8,216 nucleotides of DNA, taken from NCBI GenBank assembly GCA_905198865.1, contig CAJKEB010000069.1, forward strand, positions 1 through 8,216, written 5' to 3'. The DNA is from an uncultured Eubacteriales bacterium. GTDB taxonomy: Bacteria > Bacillota > Clostridia > Monoglobales > Monoglobaceae. The position numbers were made by a program, and so were the translations under genes. Under the pieces are notes generated by a model. The model was not told where the DNA came from. It ran no database searches and was given only the letters and a program-made list of their open reading frames with translations. This document shows, piece after piece, positions 1 through 6,394 of this stretch; position 1 is the first letter of the stretch; each line of letters opens with the position of its first letter.

Positions 1-1
1 G

Positions 2-31
2 GGAGAGGTGTCAGCGGAGCTGACGGAGAGG
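2..31. repeat. GC-rich hairpin repeat unit at the contig edge
   Basis: A perfect 6-bp inverted repeat, GTCAGC (10-15) and GCTGAC (19-24) around a GGA loop, is bracketed by the same heptamer GGAGAGG at 2-8 and 25-31. The block is much more GC-rich than the DNA after it and lies outside any gene. A palindrome flanked by direct repeats is typical of short interspersed repeats in Clostridia genomes, and its position at the very end of the sequence fits an assembly break in a multicopy element. That it is dispersed in the genome is inference, since only one copy is visible here. The rest of 32-107 shows no gene and no convincing terminator for the leftward ABC genes. Confidence 0.5.
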
Positions 32-107
32 GCTTCGCGCGTCAAACTATAATTTGGCGGTCTAATGCGAGCATCGGGAGACGGACGAAGTCTGGTCACA
101 GCCACAG

Positions 108-1832
108 CTAAGCTTTACTCAACCTCACAAGCTCTGCGTATGTTCCGCTTTCGTTTTTCAAATCCTCGTGAACGCCCGACTGAACAACCTTACCGTCCTG
201 TATTACATAAATTACGTCGGCATTCTCTATTGTTGACAATCTGTGTGCGATAACTATTACCGTTCGGTTTTGCATCAGAGCCTCAATACTGCTCTGGACA
301 ATCACTTCATTTTCATTATCAAGCGCCGAGGTTGCCTCGTCAAGCAAGAGTATCGGCGCATTTTTCAAAAATGCCCTCGCTATTGCTATTCTCTGCCTCT
401 GACCTCCCGACAAAGTCTCTCCGCGTTCTCCTACTATGGTATCATATCCGTCCGACAGTTCCGTTATGAACTCGTGAGCATTTGCAGCCTTTGCCGCCTC
501 AATTATTTCAGAATCAGAGGCGCCCGGCTTGCCGTAGCTGATATTCTCTTTTACGCTTGCGTCAAACAGATATGCATCCTGAGGCACATACGCAATCGTA
601 TCTCTTAGCTCCTTGACAGGAATTGAATAAATGTTTCTTCCGTCAACGTATATACTTCCGGAATCTATGCGATAAAACTCCTGCAACAGCTTGATTACAG
701 TGCTTTTACCTCCGCCGCTGGGTCCTACAAGCGCCGCGGTCGAGCCTTTCTTAACCTTGAAGCTGAGGCCGCTTAAAACTTTGCTTCCGTCGCTGTACGA
801 AAAACCTACGTCACGGAACTCAATATATTCGGTATTTTCAGCTTCTTCGCCGGCTTCTGACCGGCTGCGCTGCTCCTGCTTAGTATCCCATACCTCGTGT
901 ATAAGATCCGCCGCGGCAACGGACTCCTGCATCATTCCCCATGAGCTGCCGAAGTTAAGAACCATACCGCTCACATTGCTTTGAACAGTAAGAATTGCAA
1001 ATACCGTGCCAAAATCAGTCATTCCCTTTGCGCCCATTACTGCGCCGATAGTAATTAAAACAAAGTTGTTCAAAAAGTTGAGAAAATGACTTACGCTGTC
1101 AAGCCCGCCTATCCTTGCAATACGGTTAATTCTGAGGCTTGCGGTTCGGCTGTTTGCTTCTTCGTACCTGCCGAGAGACCGATGTGCGGAATCAAACAGC
1201 TTTATTACTCTAAATCCTGCAATCAAGTCAGAAAGCCTGCTAACCAGAGTGGATTCGCTGCGCTGGATTTTTCCGCCAATCTCACGGAGCGAAGCCGCAT
1301 ACCTGACGTTGACAAAGACTGTAAGAGCGCAAATCACAAGAGCAAGAACTCCAATTCTGAAATCCATCACAAGAATGAAAATACACGATGCCGCTCCGCC
1401 GAGTATACCCCTCAAAAAGTTCGGGCAATGACTGGTATATGCTCGTTTCATGTTCTCGACATTGCTGTTTAGTCTGAAGATACTGTCTCCGCTGTGATTA
1501 TTGTCATAGTAATCAACAGGCAAAAACTCCATATGCCTGAACAGCGCGTTTCGCATATCGTACATGATATATCTGATTGACCTCATGTTAAAAAATCTGT
1601 CAAGCACGCTTATAAGATAAAGCGCTATTGCACCGAAACCCAGAAGGATTGACACCTTGAAGGCGGCAAAGTTAAGCGATGTCACTGAATTGATTACACC
1701 CTTGTTAACAAGAGCCATCAGCACATCTGCGCCGAATGAAAGGATTATTTCAAGAATCAGCGTTGTCCAATACATGTACTTATATCTGCCCATCAGTGAA
1801 AAGCAGCTTTTTAATCCCTGTAAGACCTTCAA
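108..1832 (-). CDS. ABC exporter half-transporter (fused permease-ATPase), second of a pair
   Basis: This is a type IV (ABCB/MsbA-like) exporter subunit of 574 residues, probably acting in the cytoplasmic membrane as a dimer with the neighbouring 1969-3714 product. The N-terminal membrane domain spans roughly residues 18-310. The ATPase domain has Walker A GPSGGGKST (370-378), Q-loop Q418, signature LSGGQ (474-478), Walker B ILLLDE (494-499), D-loop SALD and switch H530. All motifs are canonical, so ATP hydrolysis is expected. The start chosen is a TTG at 1832-1830, because AAGGAG lies exactly 9 nt upstream of it. The frame stays open to an ATG at 1916 (602 residues), but those 28 extra codons run through a repeated noncoding-looking element that would place the ribosome binding site inside the gene. 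An ATG at 1793 has no ribosome binding site. The substrate (lipid, peptide or drug) cannot be told from sequence. Confidence 0.93.
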   Translation of the reverse strand: MKVLQGLKSCFSLMGRYKYMYWTTLILEIILSFGADVLMALVNKGVINSVTSLNFAAFKVSILLGFGAIALYLISVLDRFFNMRSIRYIMYDMRNALFRHMEFLPVDYYDNNHSGDSIFRLNSNVENMKRAYTSHCPNFLRGILGGAASCIFILVMDFRIGVLALVICALTVFVNVRYAASLREIGGKIQRSESTLVSRLSDLIAGFRVIKLFDSAHRSLGRYEEANSRTASLRINRIARIGGLDSVSHFLNFLNNFVLITIGAVMGAKGMTDFGTVFAILTVQSNVSGMVLNFGSSWGMMQESVAAADLIHEVWDTKQEQRSRSEAGEEAENTEYIEFRDVGFSYSDGSKVLSGLSFKVKKGSTAALVGPSGGGKSTVIKLLQEFYRIDSGSIYVDGRNIYSIPVKELRDTIAYVPQDAYLFDASVKENISYGKPGASDSEIIEAAKAANAHEFITELSDGYDTIVGERGETLSGGQRQRIAIARAFLKNAPILLLDEATSALDNENEVIVQSSIEALMQNRTVIVIAHRLSTIENADVIYVIQDGKVVQSGVHEDLKNESGTYAELVRLSKA

Positions 1833-1841
1833 AATATCATT

Positions 1842-1847
1842 CTCCTT
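1842..1847 (-). promoter_or_regulatory. Ribosome binding site that decides the TTG start of the second ABC gene
   Basis: On the minus strand AAGGAG at 1847-1842 is followed by a 9-nt spacer and then TTG at 1832-1830. No equally good site precedes the longer ATG starts at 1916 or 1898 or the shorter one at 1793. This motif is the main reason for shortening the gene relative to the longest open frame. Confidence 0.7.
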
Positions 1848-1848
1848 T

Positions 1849-1881
1849 AGTTTTGCGCGTTTGTGACCGCAATCTGTGATT
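1849..1881. repeat. 33-bp direct repeat, copy 1 (between the ABC genes)
   Basis: This matches copy 2 (1938-1970) at 31 of 33 positions, including an uninterrupted 21-bp identical core (1861-1881). The two copies are offset by 89 bp. Copy 1 also contributes to a hairpin: CGCAATC (1868-1874), loop TGT, GATTGCG (1878-1884). It sits directly upstream of the ribosome binding site of the second ABC gene. The 89-bp offset is not a multiple of three, so the copies would be read in different frames, which argues that the element is not coding. Confidence 0.8.
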
Positions 1882-1937
1882 GCGTATGCTCTTGCCATGC
1901 GTTTGCACCAAAGCATACAAAGTCAATAATATACGTC

Positions 1938-1970
1938 AGTTTTGCGCAGTTGTGACCGCAATCTGTGATT
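1938..1970. repeat. 33-bp direct repeat, copy 2 (overlaps the stop of the first ABC gene)
   Basis: This is the partner of the 1849-1881 copy, with two mismatches. Its right end overlaps the last two bases of the TAA stop (1971-1969) of the upstream ABC gene. Only AATC/GATT of the hairpin stem is kept here, so the 7-bp stem seen in copy 1 is reduced to 4 bp. Between the copies another inverted repeat is visible, GTATGCT (1884-1890) and AGCATAC (1912-1918), so the whole 136-bp gap has folding potential. Confidence 0.8.
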
Positions 1971-3714
1971 ATATGTGCTGTTTGGTCAGCGTCACATATA
2001 TGCCGTTCTTATCTAACAGTTCTTCATGATTGCCGCACTCGGCAATTACTCCGTTGTCAATTACCGCTATTCTGTCTGCGTTTCGTATTGTTGACAGCCT
2101 GTGGGCAACCACAAGTACCGTTCTGCCTTGGCTTAAGTTATCTATAGCCTGCTGAACTTCAGCCTCAGCCTTTACGTCAAGCGCTGAAGTCGCCTCGTCA
2201 AGCAAGAGTATCGGCGCATTTTTGAGCATTGCACGCGCAATGGAAATTCTCTGTATCTGACCGCCTGACAGTCTGTTTCCGCGTTCGCCCACAACAGTGT
2301 CATAACCGTCCTCGGTCTCCATAATAAAGTCGTGCGCATACGCTGCTTTTGCCGCCGCGATTACTTCCTCACGGGTGGCGTCAGCCTTGCCCATCGCAAT
2401 ATTTTCATATATTGACACCGGGAATAAATATGCCTCCTGCGAAACATATGAAATCAGACTGCGCGTCGACTTTAAGTTTCTTTCATTCATATCAACTCCG
2501 CCGACAAGAATTCTGCCGCCTGTCGGACGGTAAAAACCACAGACAAGACCCAGCAACGTACTCTTTCCGCAGCCGCTTGAACCGGCAAAACCGACTGTCT
2601 CGCCGAGCTTAACGTCAAGATTTATCCCTTTAAGCACCGGCATACCGTCCTCATATTCAAAGCACACGTCTTCAAATCTGATTGCCGGTACGTCGTCTGT
2701 AAGCTCAGCGGGAGTCTGACCGCCGTCCGGTTCCGGAGTTTCGTTTAAAATAGAAAATACTCTGTCCGCAGCCGCAGAGGAATATTTTAAGTTAAAGAAC
2801 ATTGCCGAAGCATGCATAAGCGGAGAAAGCGTTTGAGTGAGCAGAGTCGAAAATGCAACCAAAGAACCGAGCGAAAAGTTCCCCTTAAAGCACATATATC
2901 CGCCGGCTATCAGGCAAGTCAGGGTCGGTATGTTTCGGGCAAGGTTAAAGACCGCAACCCCCTTATACTGGTACTTGTCATTGTGAAGCGCCATATCGGT
3001 AGCGCGCTTGATTCCGCTGTTGTATTTATCGGAGAGACAGTCCTCAAGGTTGTACGACTTTATAACCGATATGCCGCCCGCCATATCGGCAACAGTGTTG
3101 CTGACTCTGCCCAGATACTTCATATACTTCTTTGAACCGCTCTTGAACGGAATTGAAAAACTTGCGCCGAGCGGAACCAAAATCGGAACGGTCGCAAAGC
3201 AAATAATAAACAGTATCGGATTTAGTATAATTAAATAAACCGTGTAAAACACAAAAGTGAACGGAAGCTTAATAAGCTGTATAAAATCGCCCTCAAGAAA
3301 GCTCTGAACCGTGTCGGCGTCCGAACTCATTTTTGACAAAAGCTCACCGCTGCGGTTTGAGGTCATAAACCCTATAGGAAGATTTTCTATTCTGCGTGCG
3401 CTGTCAGCTTTTATATCACGCATTATTCCGGTCGAGAACCGTCCCGCGGAGTAGCGGCTGAAAAACACGCATACCAATATTGCGGCAAGTATTGCCAAAG
3501 CACGCAGGAAAACAGGCAAAACCCCGACTGCATTACCCGTCTGGGCAATGTCGACAATTTCGCGAAGCGCGTCGGTCTTAAACACCTCCAAAAGAGAAAA
3601 CAAAACCGATGCAAGCACAGCAATTAAAGCCCAAGGAAAATACCTTCGGGCATACTTATATATATTCGCAATATTTTTGTATTTTTTTTGTTTTTTCTCA
3701 CTTTTGCTATTCAT
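1969..3714 (-). CDS. ABC exporter half-transporter (fused permease-ATPase), first of a pair
   Basis: A 581-residue subunit of the same fused exporter family as its downstream neighbour. It begins with a Lys-rich cytosolic stretch (residues 4-20) and a membrane domain of about residues 25-310. The ATPase domain has Walker A GSSGCGKST (378-386), Q-loop Q426, signature LSGGQ (482-486), Walker B ILLLDE (502-507) and switch H538. Both genes keep the catalytic Glu after Walker B, so this pair lacks the degenerate ATP site common in heterodimeric exporters such as TM287/288. The pair could be a heterodimer with two active sites or two homodimers. Same-strand order and the 136-bp gap suggest an operon led by this gene. 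The ATG at 3714 has no Shine-Dalgarno and lies 9 nt after a strong -10 box. No better internal start is seen. The substrate is unknown. Confidence 0.94.
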   Translation of the reverse strand: MNSKSEKKQKKYKNIANIYKYARRYFPWALIAVLASVLFSLLEVFKTDALREIVDIAQTGNAVGVLPVFLRALAILAAILVCVFFSRYSAGRFSTGIMRDIKADSARRIENLPIGFMTSNRSGELLSKMSSDADTVQSFLEGDFIQLIKLPFTFVFYTVYLIILNPILFIICFATVPILVPLGASFSIPFKSGSKKYMKYLGRVSNTVADMAGGISVIKSYNLEDCLSDKYNSGIKRATDMALHNDKYQYKGVAVFNLARNIPTLTCLIAGGYMCFKGNFSLGSLVAFSTLLTQTLSPLMHASAMFFNLKYSSAAADRVFSILNETPEPDGGQTPAELTDDVPAIRFEDVCFEYEDGMPVLKGINLDVKLGETVGFAGSSGCGKSTLLGLVCGFYRPTGGRILVGGVDMNERNLKSTRSLISYVSQEAYLFPVSIYENIAMGKADATREEVIAAAKAAYAHDFIMETEDGYDTVVGERGNRLSGGQIQRISIARAMLKNAPILLLDEATSALDVKAEAEVQQAIDNLSQGRTVLVVAHRLSTIRNADRIAVIDNGVIAECGNHEELLDKNGIYVTLTKQHI

Positions 3715-3723
3715 AATACGGAT

Positions 3724-3752
3724 ATTCTATCATGTATGGTATACTGTGTCAA
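3724..3752 (-). promoter_or_regulatory. Near-consensus sigma-A promoter of the ABC pair
   Basis: On the minus strand the -35 is TTGACA (3752-3747), the spacer is exactly 17 nt, and the -10 is TAGAAT (3729-3724, 5 of 6 consensus). The expected start of transcription is the A at about 3717, only about 3 nt before the ATG at 3714. The transcript would be essentially leaderless. Confidence 0.85.
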
Positions 3753-3838
3753 GCGGAAAATAAATTGTAAGCTGAAAGTTATTGTTGGTCTAAAAATTAA
3801 ATAATTAAATTTTTTTTAAAATTATGCAACTTTTTAGC

Positions 3839-3867
3839 TTGACTTACGTCTAAGAATTGTGTAAAGA
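3839..3867 (+). promoter_or_regulatory. Probable promoter of the stalk-domain gene
   Basis: TTGACT (3839-3844, 5 of 6 to the -35 consensus) is followed after 17 nt by TAAAGA (3862-3867), a poor -10. A better hexamer, TATAAA (3868-3873), lies too far away at 23 nt. An A/T tract just upstream (about 3795-3830) could serve as an UP element. It faces away from the ABC promoter, and the two share the 195-bp region 3715-3909. The -35 is persuasive but the -10 assignment is uncertain. Confidence 0.45.
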
Positions 3868-3909
3868 TATAAAAGTAAAATATTTTAATCAAAAAAACAG
3901 GAGGTCAAT

Positions 3910-4704
3910 ATGACAAAAAAAAGTAATTTCAGCGCAAAAAAGGTAATAGCAGGTTTGGTTGCTGCGGGAGTTCTTGCAAGCGGCAGCGCAGTTTTTGCCG
4001 AATATAATCCGGACAAGACTGCTGACCCGTCACTTGATTATACAACTCTCTCGGCTGATTCGGATGTCCATGCTGTCACAGCAGAGGAAATACCTCAGGA
4101 CATTGCGCCTGCGGTCGAATACAACGGTGCGTCAATACTTGCCGGTGTTGAAGAGGCTGACGGACACAAGATGTTCCCTGTAAGATATGTTTTCGAAAAT
4201 CTCGGTTATGAGGTTACATGGGTTGAAGATTCAGAAAAAATTCAGCTCAACCGCGGCGCAGTTGAAATAGGAATGTACATAGGTCAGGATTCATATTACT
4301 TTGCAAAGACTATGCCGGCACCTCTCGGCGCAGCTCCGACGCTGATTGACGGCGAAACAACATATGCGCCGGTGGAGCTTCTCACCGAGATTGCAAAAGT
4401 AAAGGTTATCGATAACAACGACGGAACAATACTCGTAGTTGACCCGGCAGAGGTTTCGTTCCAAGGAATGGATATCGACGACAGAAACAACACACGCCTC
4501 ACAGTTAACGACATCCGCATGGGCGAAGTCATTGTTTATGTCACTGAGGATACCGAAATCACGGTAAACGGCGAAAAGGGTTCGATTGAGGACTTAAACA
4601 GTCTTGAGAGCGGACAGACTTTCAAAATCGGCTACAGTCCGGTAATGACCATGAGCCTGCCGCCGCAGACAACAGCTCTGACAATTGATATTTTGAGTTT
4701 ATAA
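3910..4704 (+). CDS. Secreted stalk-domain protein (copper amine oxidase N-terminal-like)
   Basis: A 264-residue exported protein. Residues 1-30 form a classic signal peptide: a Lys-rich start, a hydrophobic core from about residue 12, and a VFA cleavage site before E31. There is no lipobox Cys and no cysteine at all. Residues of about 70-178 resemble the 'stalk' or copper amine oxidase N-terminal-like domain, with a characteristic FPVRYVFENLGYEVTW segment (89-104) and a second strand-rich repeat with a YAPVELL motif (152-158). These domains are common on Firmicute surface proteins and do not imply oxidase activity. Residues of about 183-264 are strand-rich with no recognised family. There is no LPXTG motif, S-layer domain or C-terminal anchor, so it is probably released or held noncovalently. 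AGGAGG (3899-3904) lies 5 nt before the ATG. The gene appears monocistronic between its own promoter and terminator. The function is unknown. Confidence 0.88.
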   Translation: MTKKSNFSAKKVIAGLVAAGVLASGSAVFAEYNPDKTADPSLDYTTLSADSDVHAVTAEEIPQDIAPAVEYNGASILAGVEEADGHKMFPVRYVFENLGYEVTWVEDSEKIQLNRGAVEIGMYIGQDSYYFAKTMPAPLGAAPTLIDGETTYAPVELLTEIAKVKVIDNNDGTILVVDPAEVSFQGMDIDDRNNTRLTVNDIRMGEVIVYVTEDTEITVNGEKGSIEDLNSLESGQTFKIGYSPVMTMSLPPQTTALTIDILSL

Positions 4705-4729
4705 TACTTTCCCGGTTCGCAAAACCTTT

Positions 4730-4767
4730 AAGTCTGTATCGCAAGAAATTGTGATACAGACTTTTTT
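4730..4767 (+). terminator. Strong Rho-independent terminator after the stalk-domain gene
   Basis: A 15-bp stem (4730-4744 with 4749-4763, one G-U wobble) closes a GAAA tetraloop at 4745-4748. It is followed by a run of six T (4762-4767) that overlaps the foot of the stem. It begins 26 nt after the stop codon. Confidence 0.95.
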
Positions 4768-4778
4768 GTTATGATTTG

Positions 4779-4807
4779 TTGACAATAATAAATATTTGAA
4801 GTATAAT
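4779..4807 (+). promoter_or_regulatory. Perfect consensus sigma-A promoter of the PP2C-FHA unit
   Basis: TTGACA (4779-4784), a 17-nt spacer and TATAAT (4802-4807) match the consensus at all 12 positions. The predicted transcription start is about 4814, giving a 68-nt leader. Such a promoter predicts strong constitutive initiation unless it is repressed or attenuated downstream. Confidence 0.9.
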
Positions 4808-4816
4808 AAAAATAAT

Positions 4817-4862
4817 TAAGCCTTTCGGACTTATACGTAAGAGCGGCTTATATTCGTTTTTT
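4817..4862 (+). promoter_or_regulatory. 5'-terminal leader hairpin followed by a T run, possible attenuator
   Basis: TAAGCC (4817-4822) pairs with GGCTTA (4845-4850). Inside it CTTA (4830-4833) pairs with TAAG (4838-4841) around a TACG loop. Six T follow at 4857-4862, six nt after the outer stem. The stem starts within about 3 nt of the predicted transcript start. It could act as a weak attenuator or as a 5' mRNA stabiliser. The short stem and offset T run make termination unproven. Confidence 0.4.
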
Positions 4863-4881
4863 GTAATAAGGGGAGTAATTC

Positions 4882-5601
4882 ATGGATATTTCATCTGCCA
4901 GAAATTCCGGTAACCTTGAGGTTAACCGTGATTATATAGGTATGCTTGAGGACTGCGGCTGCGGCTGCTTTGCGGTCTGTGACGGCTCGCTCAGTTCTTC
5001 TGACGGCGATAAGATTTCCGAAGCGGTTATCGACTCGATTATGCTCGACTTCAAGAACACTCAGGCGGTTACCCGTGAAACTATAGTGGAATATTTCAAG
5101 AATGCGGACGAAAAGCTCTGGGCAATGACGCAGGCAAAAAAGGACTCAGCCATTCCGGAAGAGTACCTTGCCTCGGCGGTTGTGGTTTTAACCGATGGCA
5201 ACTGCGTGATTTGCGGTCACCTAGGCAATTGCCGTATGTATTATCTCAGCGAGAACTATCTTCAATATATTACCCCCGACCATTCTCTTGCATATTTGGC
5301 ACATTCTGAGGGCAAGTTCCGCTTCCCGGGCATCAGAAAAAGCCGTGACAGGCGTAAGCTTACCGCATATCTCGGCGCAGACCCGATGTGTCAGGCGGAG
5401 ATAATTACGCCCATTGCAGTGCGAAAGGGCGACGGAGTTCTGCTTTGCTCGGACGGTTTTTGGGAAAATGTCACCGAAAGACAGGTTGAGAAGACACTCA
5501 AGCGTTCAAAATCAGCTTCCGAATGGCTGAGAAAAATGCTTAAAATAGTCAGAAAAAACGACCCCGACGATAACTACAGCGCAATAACCATTATATTTTA
5601 A
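4882..5601 (+). CDS. PP2C-like Ser/Thr phosphatase with divergent catalytic motifs
   Basis: A 239-residue single-domain protein, near the usual length of bacterial PP2C (PrpC/Stp-like) phosphatases. These are cytosolic Mn-dependent enzymes that remove phosphate from Ser/Thr. Recognisable motifs are CDG (33-35), holding the bridging metal Asp D34; DHS (133-135); LGADP (164-168); CSDG (189-192), with metal Asp D191; and DDN near the C-terminus (229-231). Key positions differ. The usual RxxNED is LEVNRD (12-17), losing the phosphate-binding Arg and the Glu. The usual GDSR is GNCR (115-118), with Asn for the Asp that binds the third metal in studied members. The DGMGG loop is DGSLS. A Cys cluster (C25, C27, C29, C33) abuts the active site. 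It may be a low-activity or pseudo-phosphatase. GGGGAG (4870-4875) lies 6 nt before the ATG. It is cotranscribed with the FHA gene 14 bp downstream. No kinase gene is present in the window. Confidence 0.85.
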   Translation: MDISSARNSGNLEVNRDYIGMLEDCGCGCFAVCDGSLSSSDGDKISEAVIDSIMLDFKNTQAVTRETIVEYFKNADEKLWAMTQAKKDSAIPEEYLASAVVVLTDGNCVICGHLGNCRMYYLSENYLQYITPDHSLAYLAHSEGKFRFPGIRKSRDRRKLTAYLGADPMCQAEIITPIAVRKGDGVLLCSDGFWENVTERQVEKTLKRSKSASEWLRKMLKIVRKNDPDDNYSAITIIF

Positions 5602-5615
5602 AGGAGAACGGCATA

Positions 5616-6290
5616 ATGTATATTTTAAATTATATTTTATTGGCTTCGGGAATATTGTTTCTTATTGCAATGACCCTTATATGTCTGGCTCTGTTTTGGG
5701 TTCCCCGCAGAAAGCAGCAGGATAGCGAATTTGAATATTCGCCTGTTTCTCACAGCTCCGGCAGGCATATTATTGACGCAGATGAATACGAAGATGCTGA
5801 GACAGAGGAAGAAGCCGGCTCTGATGAGCAGTCTGTCAGTGATGAGTTAAAAGCTGAATCCGAAGAACCGGAAAGCACGGACGAACCGGAGGTAACAGAC
5901 GATGCAGAAGATGACGGAAGCGAAAAGCCTGAATCCGGAGACAGCGAAGATATTGATGAGCCCGAAAAAGCTGAAAATACAGAAGCCAAGCCAAACGGAA
6001 TTGAAATATGTGTAACCGTCATTGATACAAACAAGAAGAATCATGTCACCGTAGAAGACGAAATTCTTATCGGACGCAGTCCGAAATGCGATGTTGTTAT
6101 TAATAAGCCCATGGTATCCTCCGCTCACTGCATACTTGTTCGTGACGGTAAGAAGCTTATGGCAGAGGACAACAATTCAACCAACGGTACAATGCTCAAC
6201 GGCAAGCCTCTCAATCACCTTGTAGAGCTTAAAAACAATGACGTTTTGACGCTTGGAGACCGTTCTGTCAGAATTAATTTTGTGAATTAA
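5616..6290 (+). CDS. Membrane-anchored FHA-domain protein with acidic linker
   Basis: A 224-residue protein in three parts. A single N-terminal membrane segment (about 4-28) is followed by RRK, which predicts that the rest is cytosolic. A very acidic Glu/Asp/Ser-rich linker covers about 53-125. A C-terminal FHA domain (about 129-224) carries the expected phosphothreonine-binding residues: GR (153-154), SSAH (168-171) and NSTNGT (187-192). FHA domains bind phosphothreonine peptides and are typically tied to Ser/Thr kinases and PP2C phosphatases, consistent with the upstream gene. AAGGAG (5601-5606) overlaps the last base of the PP2C stop codon and lies 9 nt before the ATG, so the two genes form a tight unit. 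A terminator follows 18 nt after the stop. The partner kinase and ligand are not in the window. The domain calls are firm, the pathway is inference. Confidence 0.92.
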   Translation: MYILNYILLASGILFLIAMTLICLALFWVPRRKQQDSEFEYSPVSHSSGRHIIDADEYEDAETEEEAGSDEQSVSDELKAESEEPESTDEPEVTDDAEDDGSEKPESGDSEDIDEPEKAENTEAKPNGIEICVTVIDTNKKNHVTVEDEILIGRSPKCDVVINKPMVSSAHCILVRDGKKLMAEDNNSTNGTMLNGKPLNHLVELKNNDVLTLGDRSVRINFVN

Positions 6291-6308
6291 AATATGAATA
6301 TTTTATGT

Positions 6309-6339
6309 AAGAACCGCATACATTGTGCGGTTCTTTTTT
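6309..6339 (+). terminator. Rho-independent terminator closing the PP2C-FHA unit
   Basis: A perfect 10-bp stem, AAGAACCGCA (6309-6318) with TGCGGTTCTT (6326-6335), encloses a 7-nt loop. A run of six T (6334-6339) follows. It separates the FHA gene from the HtrA gene, so the latter needs its own promoter. Confidence 0.94.
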
Positions 6340-6394
6340 AGATTTCACGCCTTTATACCTCAATTTTCGGACAAATTTTAAAAATTTGAATTCT

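Noticed and set aside
1086..1472. 128-residue open frame on the plus strand
   Set aside because: It is antisense to the ABC membrane domain, with no ribosome binding site and a protein composition unlike real genes.
1833..1916. N-terminal extension of the second ABC gene to the ATG at 1916 (602 residues)
   Set aside because: The extension translates a repeated element whose other copy is in a different frame, and it places a good ribosome binding site (AAGGAG, 9 nt before TTG) inside the coding region. The TTG at 1832 is a better start.
1849..1970. CRISPR array
   Set aside because: There are only two imperfect copies, 89 bp apart, with no further repeats and no cas genes.
108..3714. Heterodimeric exporter with one degenerate ATP site
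   Set aside because: Both ABC proteins keep intact Walker A, LSGGQ, the Glu after Walker B and the switch His, so no degenerate site is visible.
4814..4881. Riboswitch in the PP2C leader
   Set aside because: The leader is only about 68 nt and I recognise no known aptamer signature. It is kept only as a simple hairpin with possible attenuation.
5750..6128. Two overlapping minus-strand frames (94 and 93 residues)
   Set aside because: They are antisense to the acidic linker of the FHA gene. The Ser-rich product of one simply mirrors the Glu/Asp codons of the real gene.
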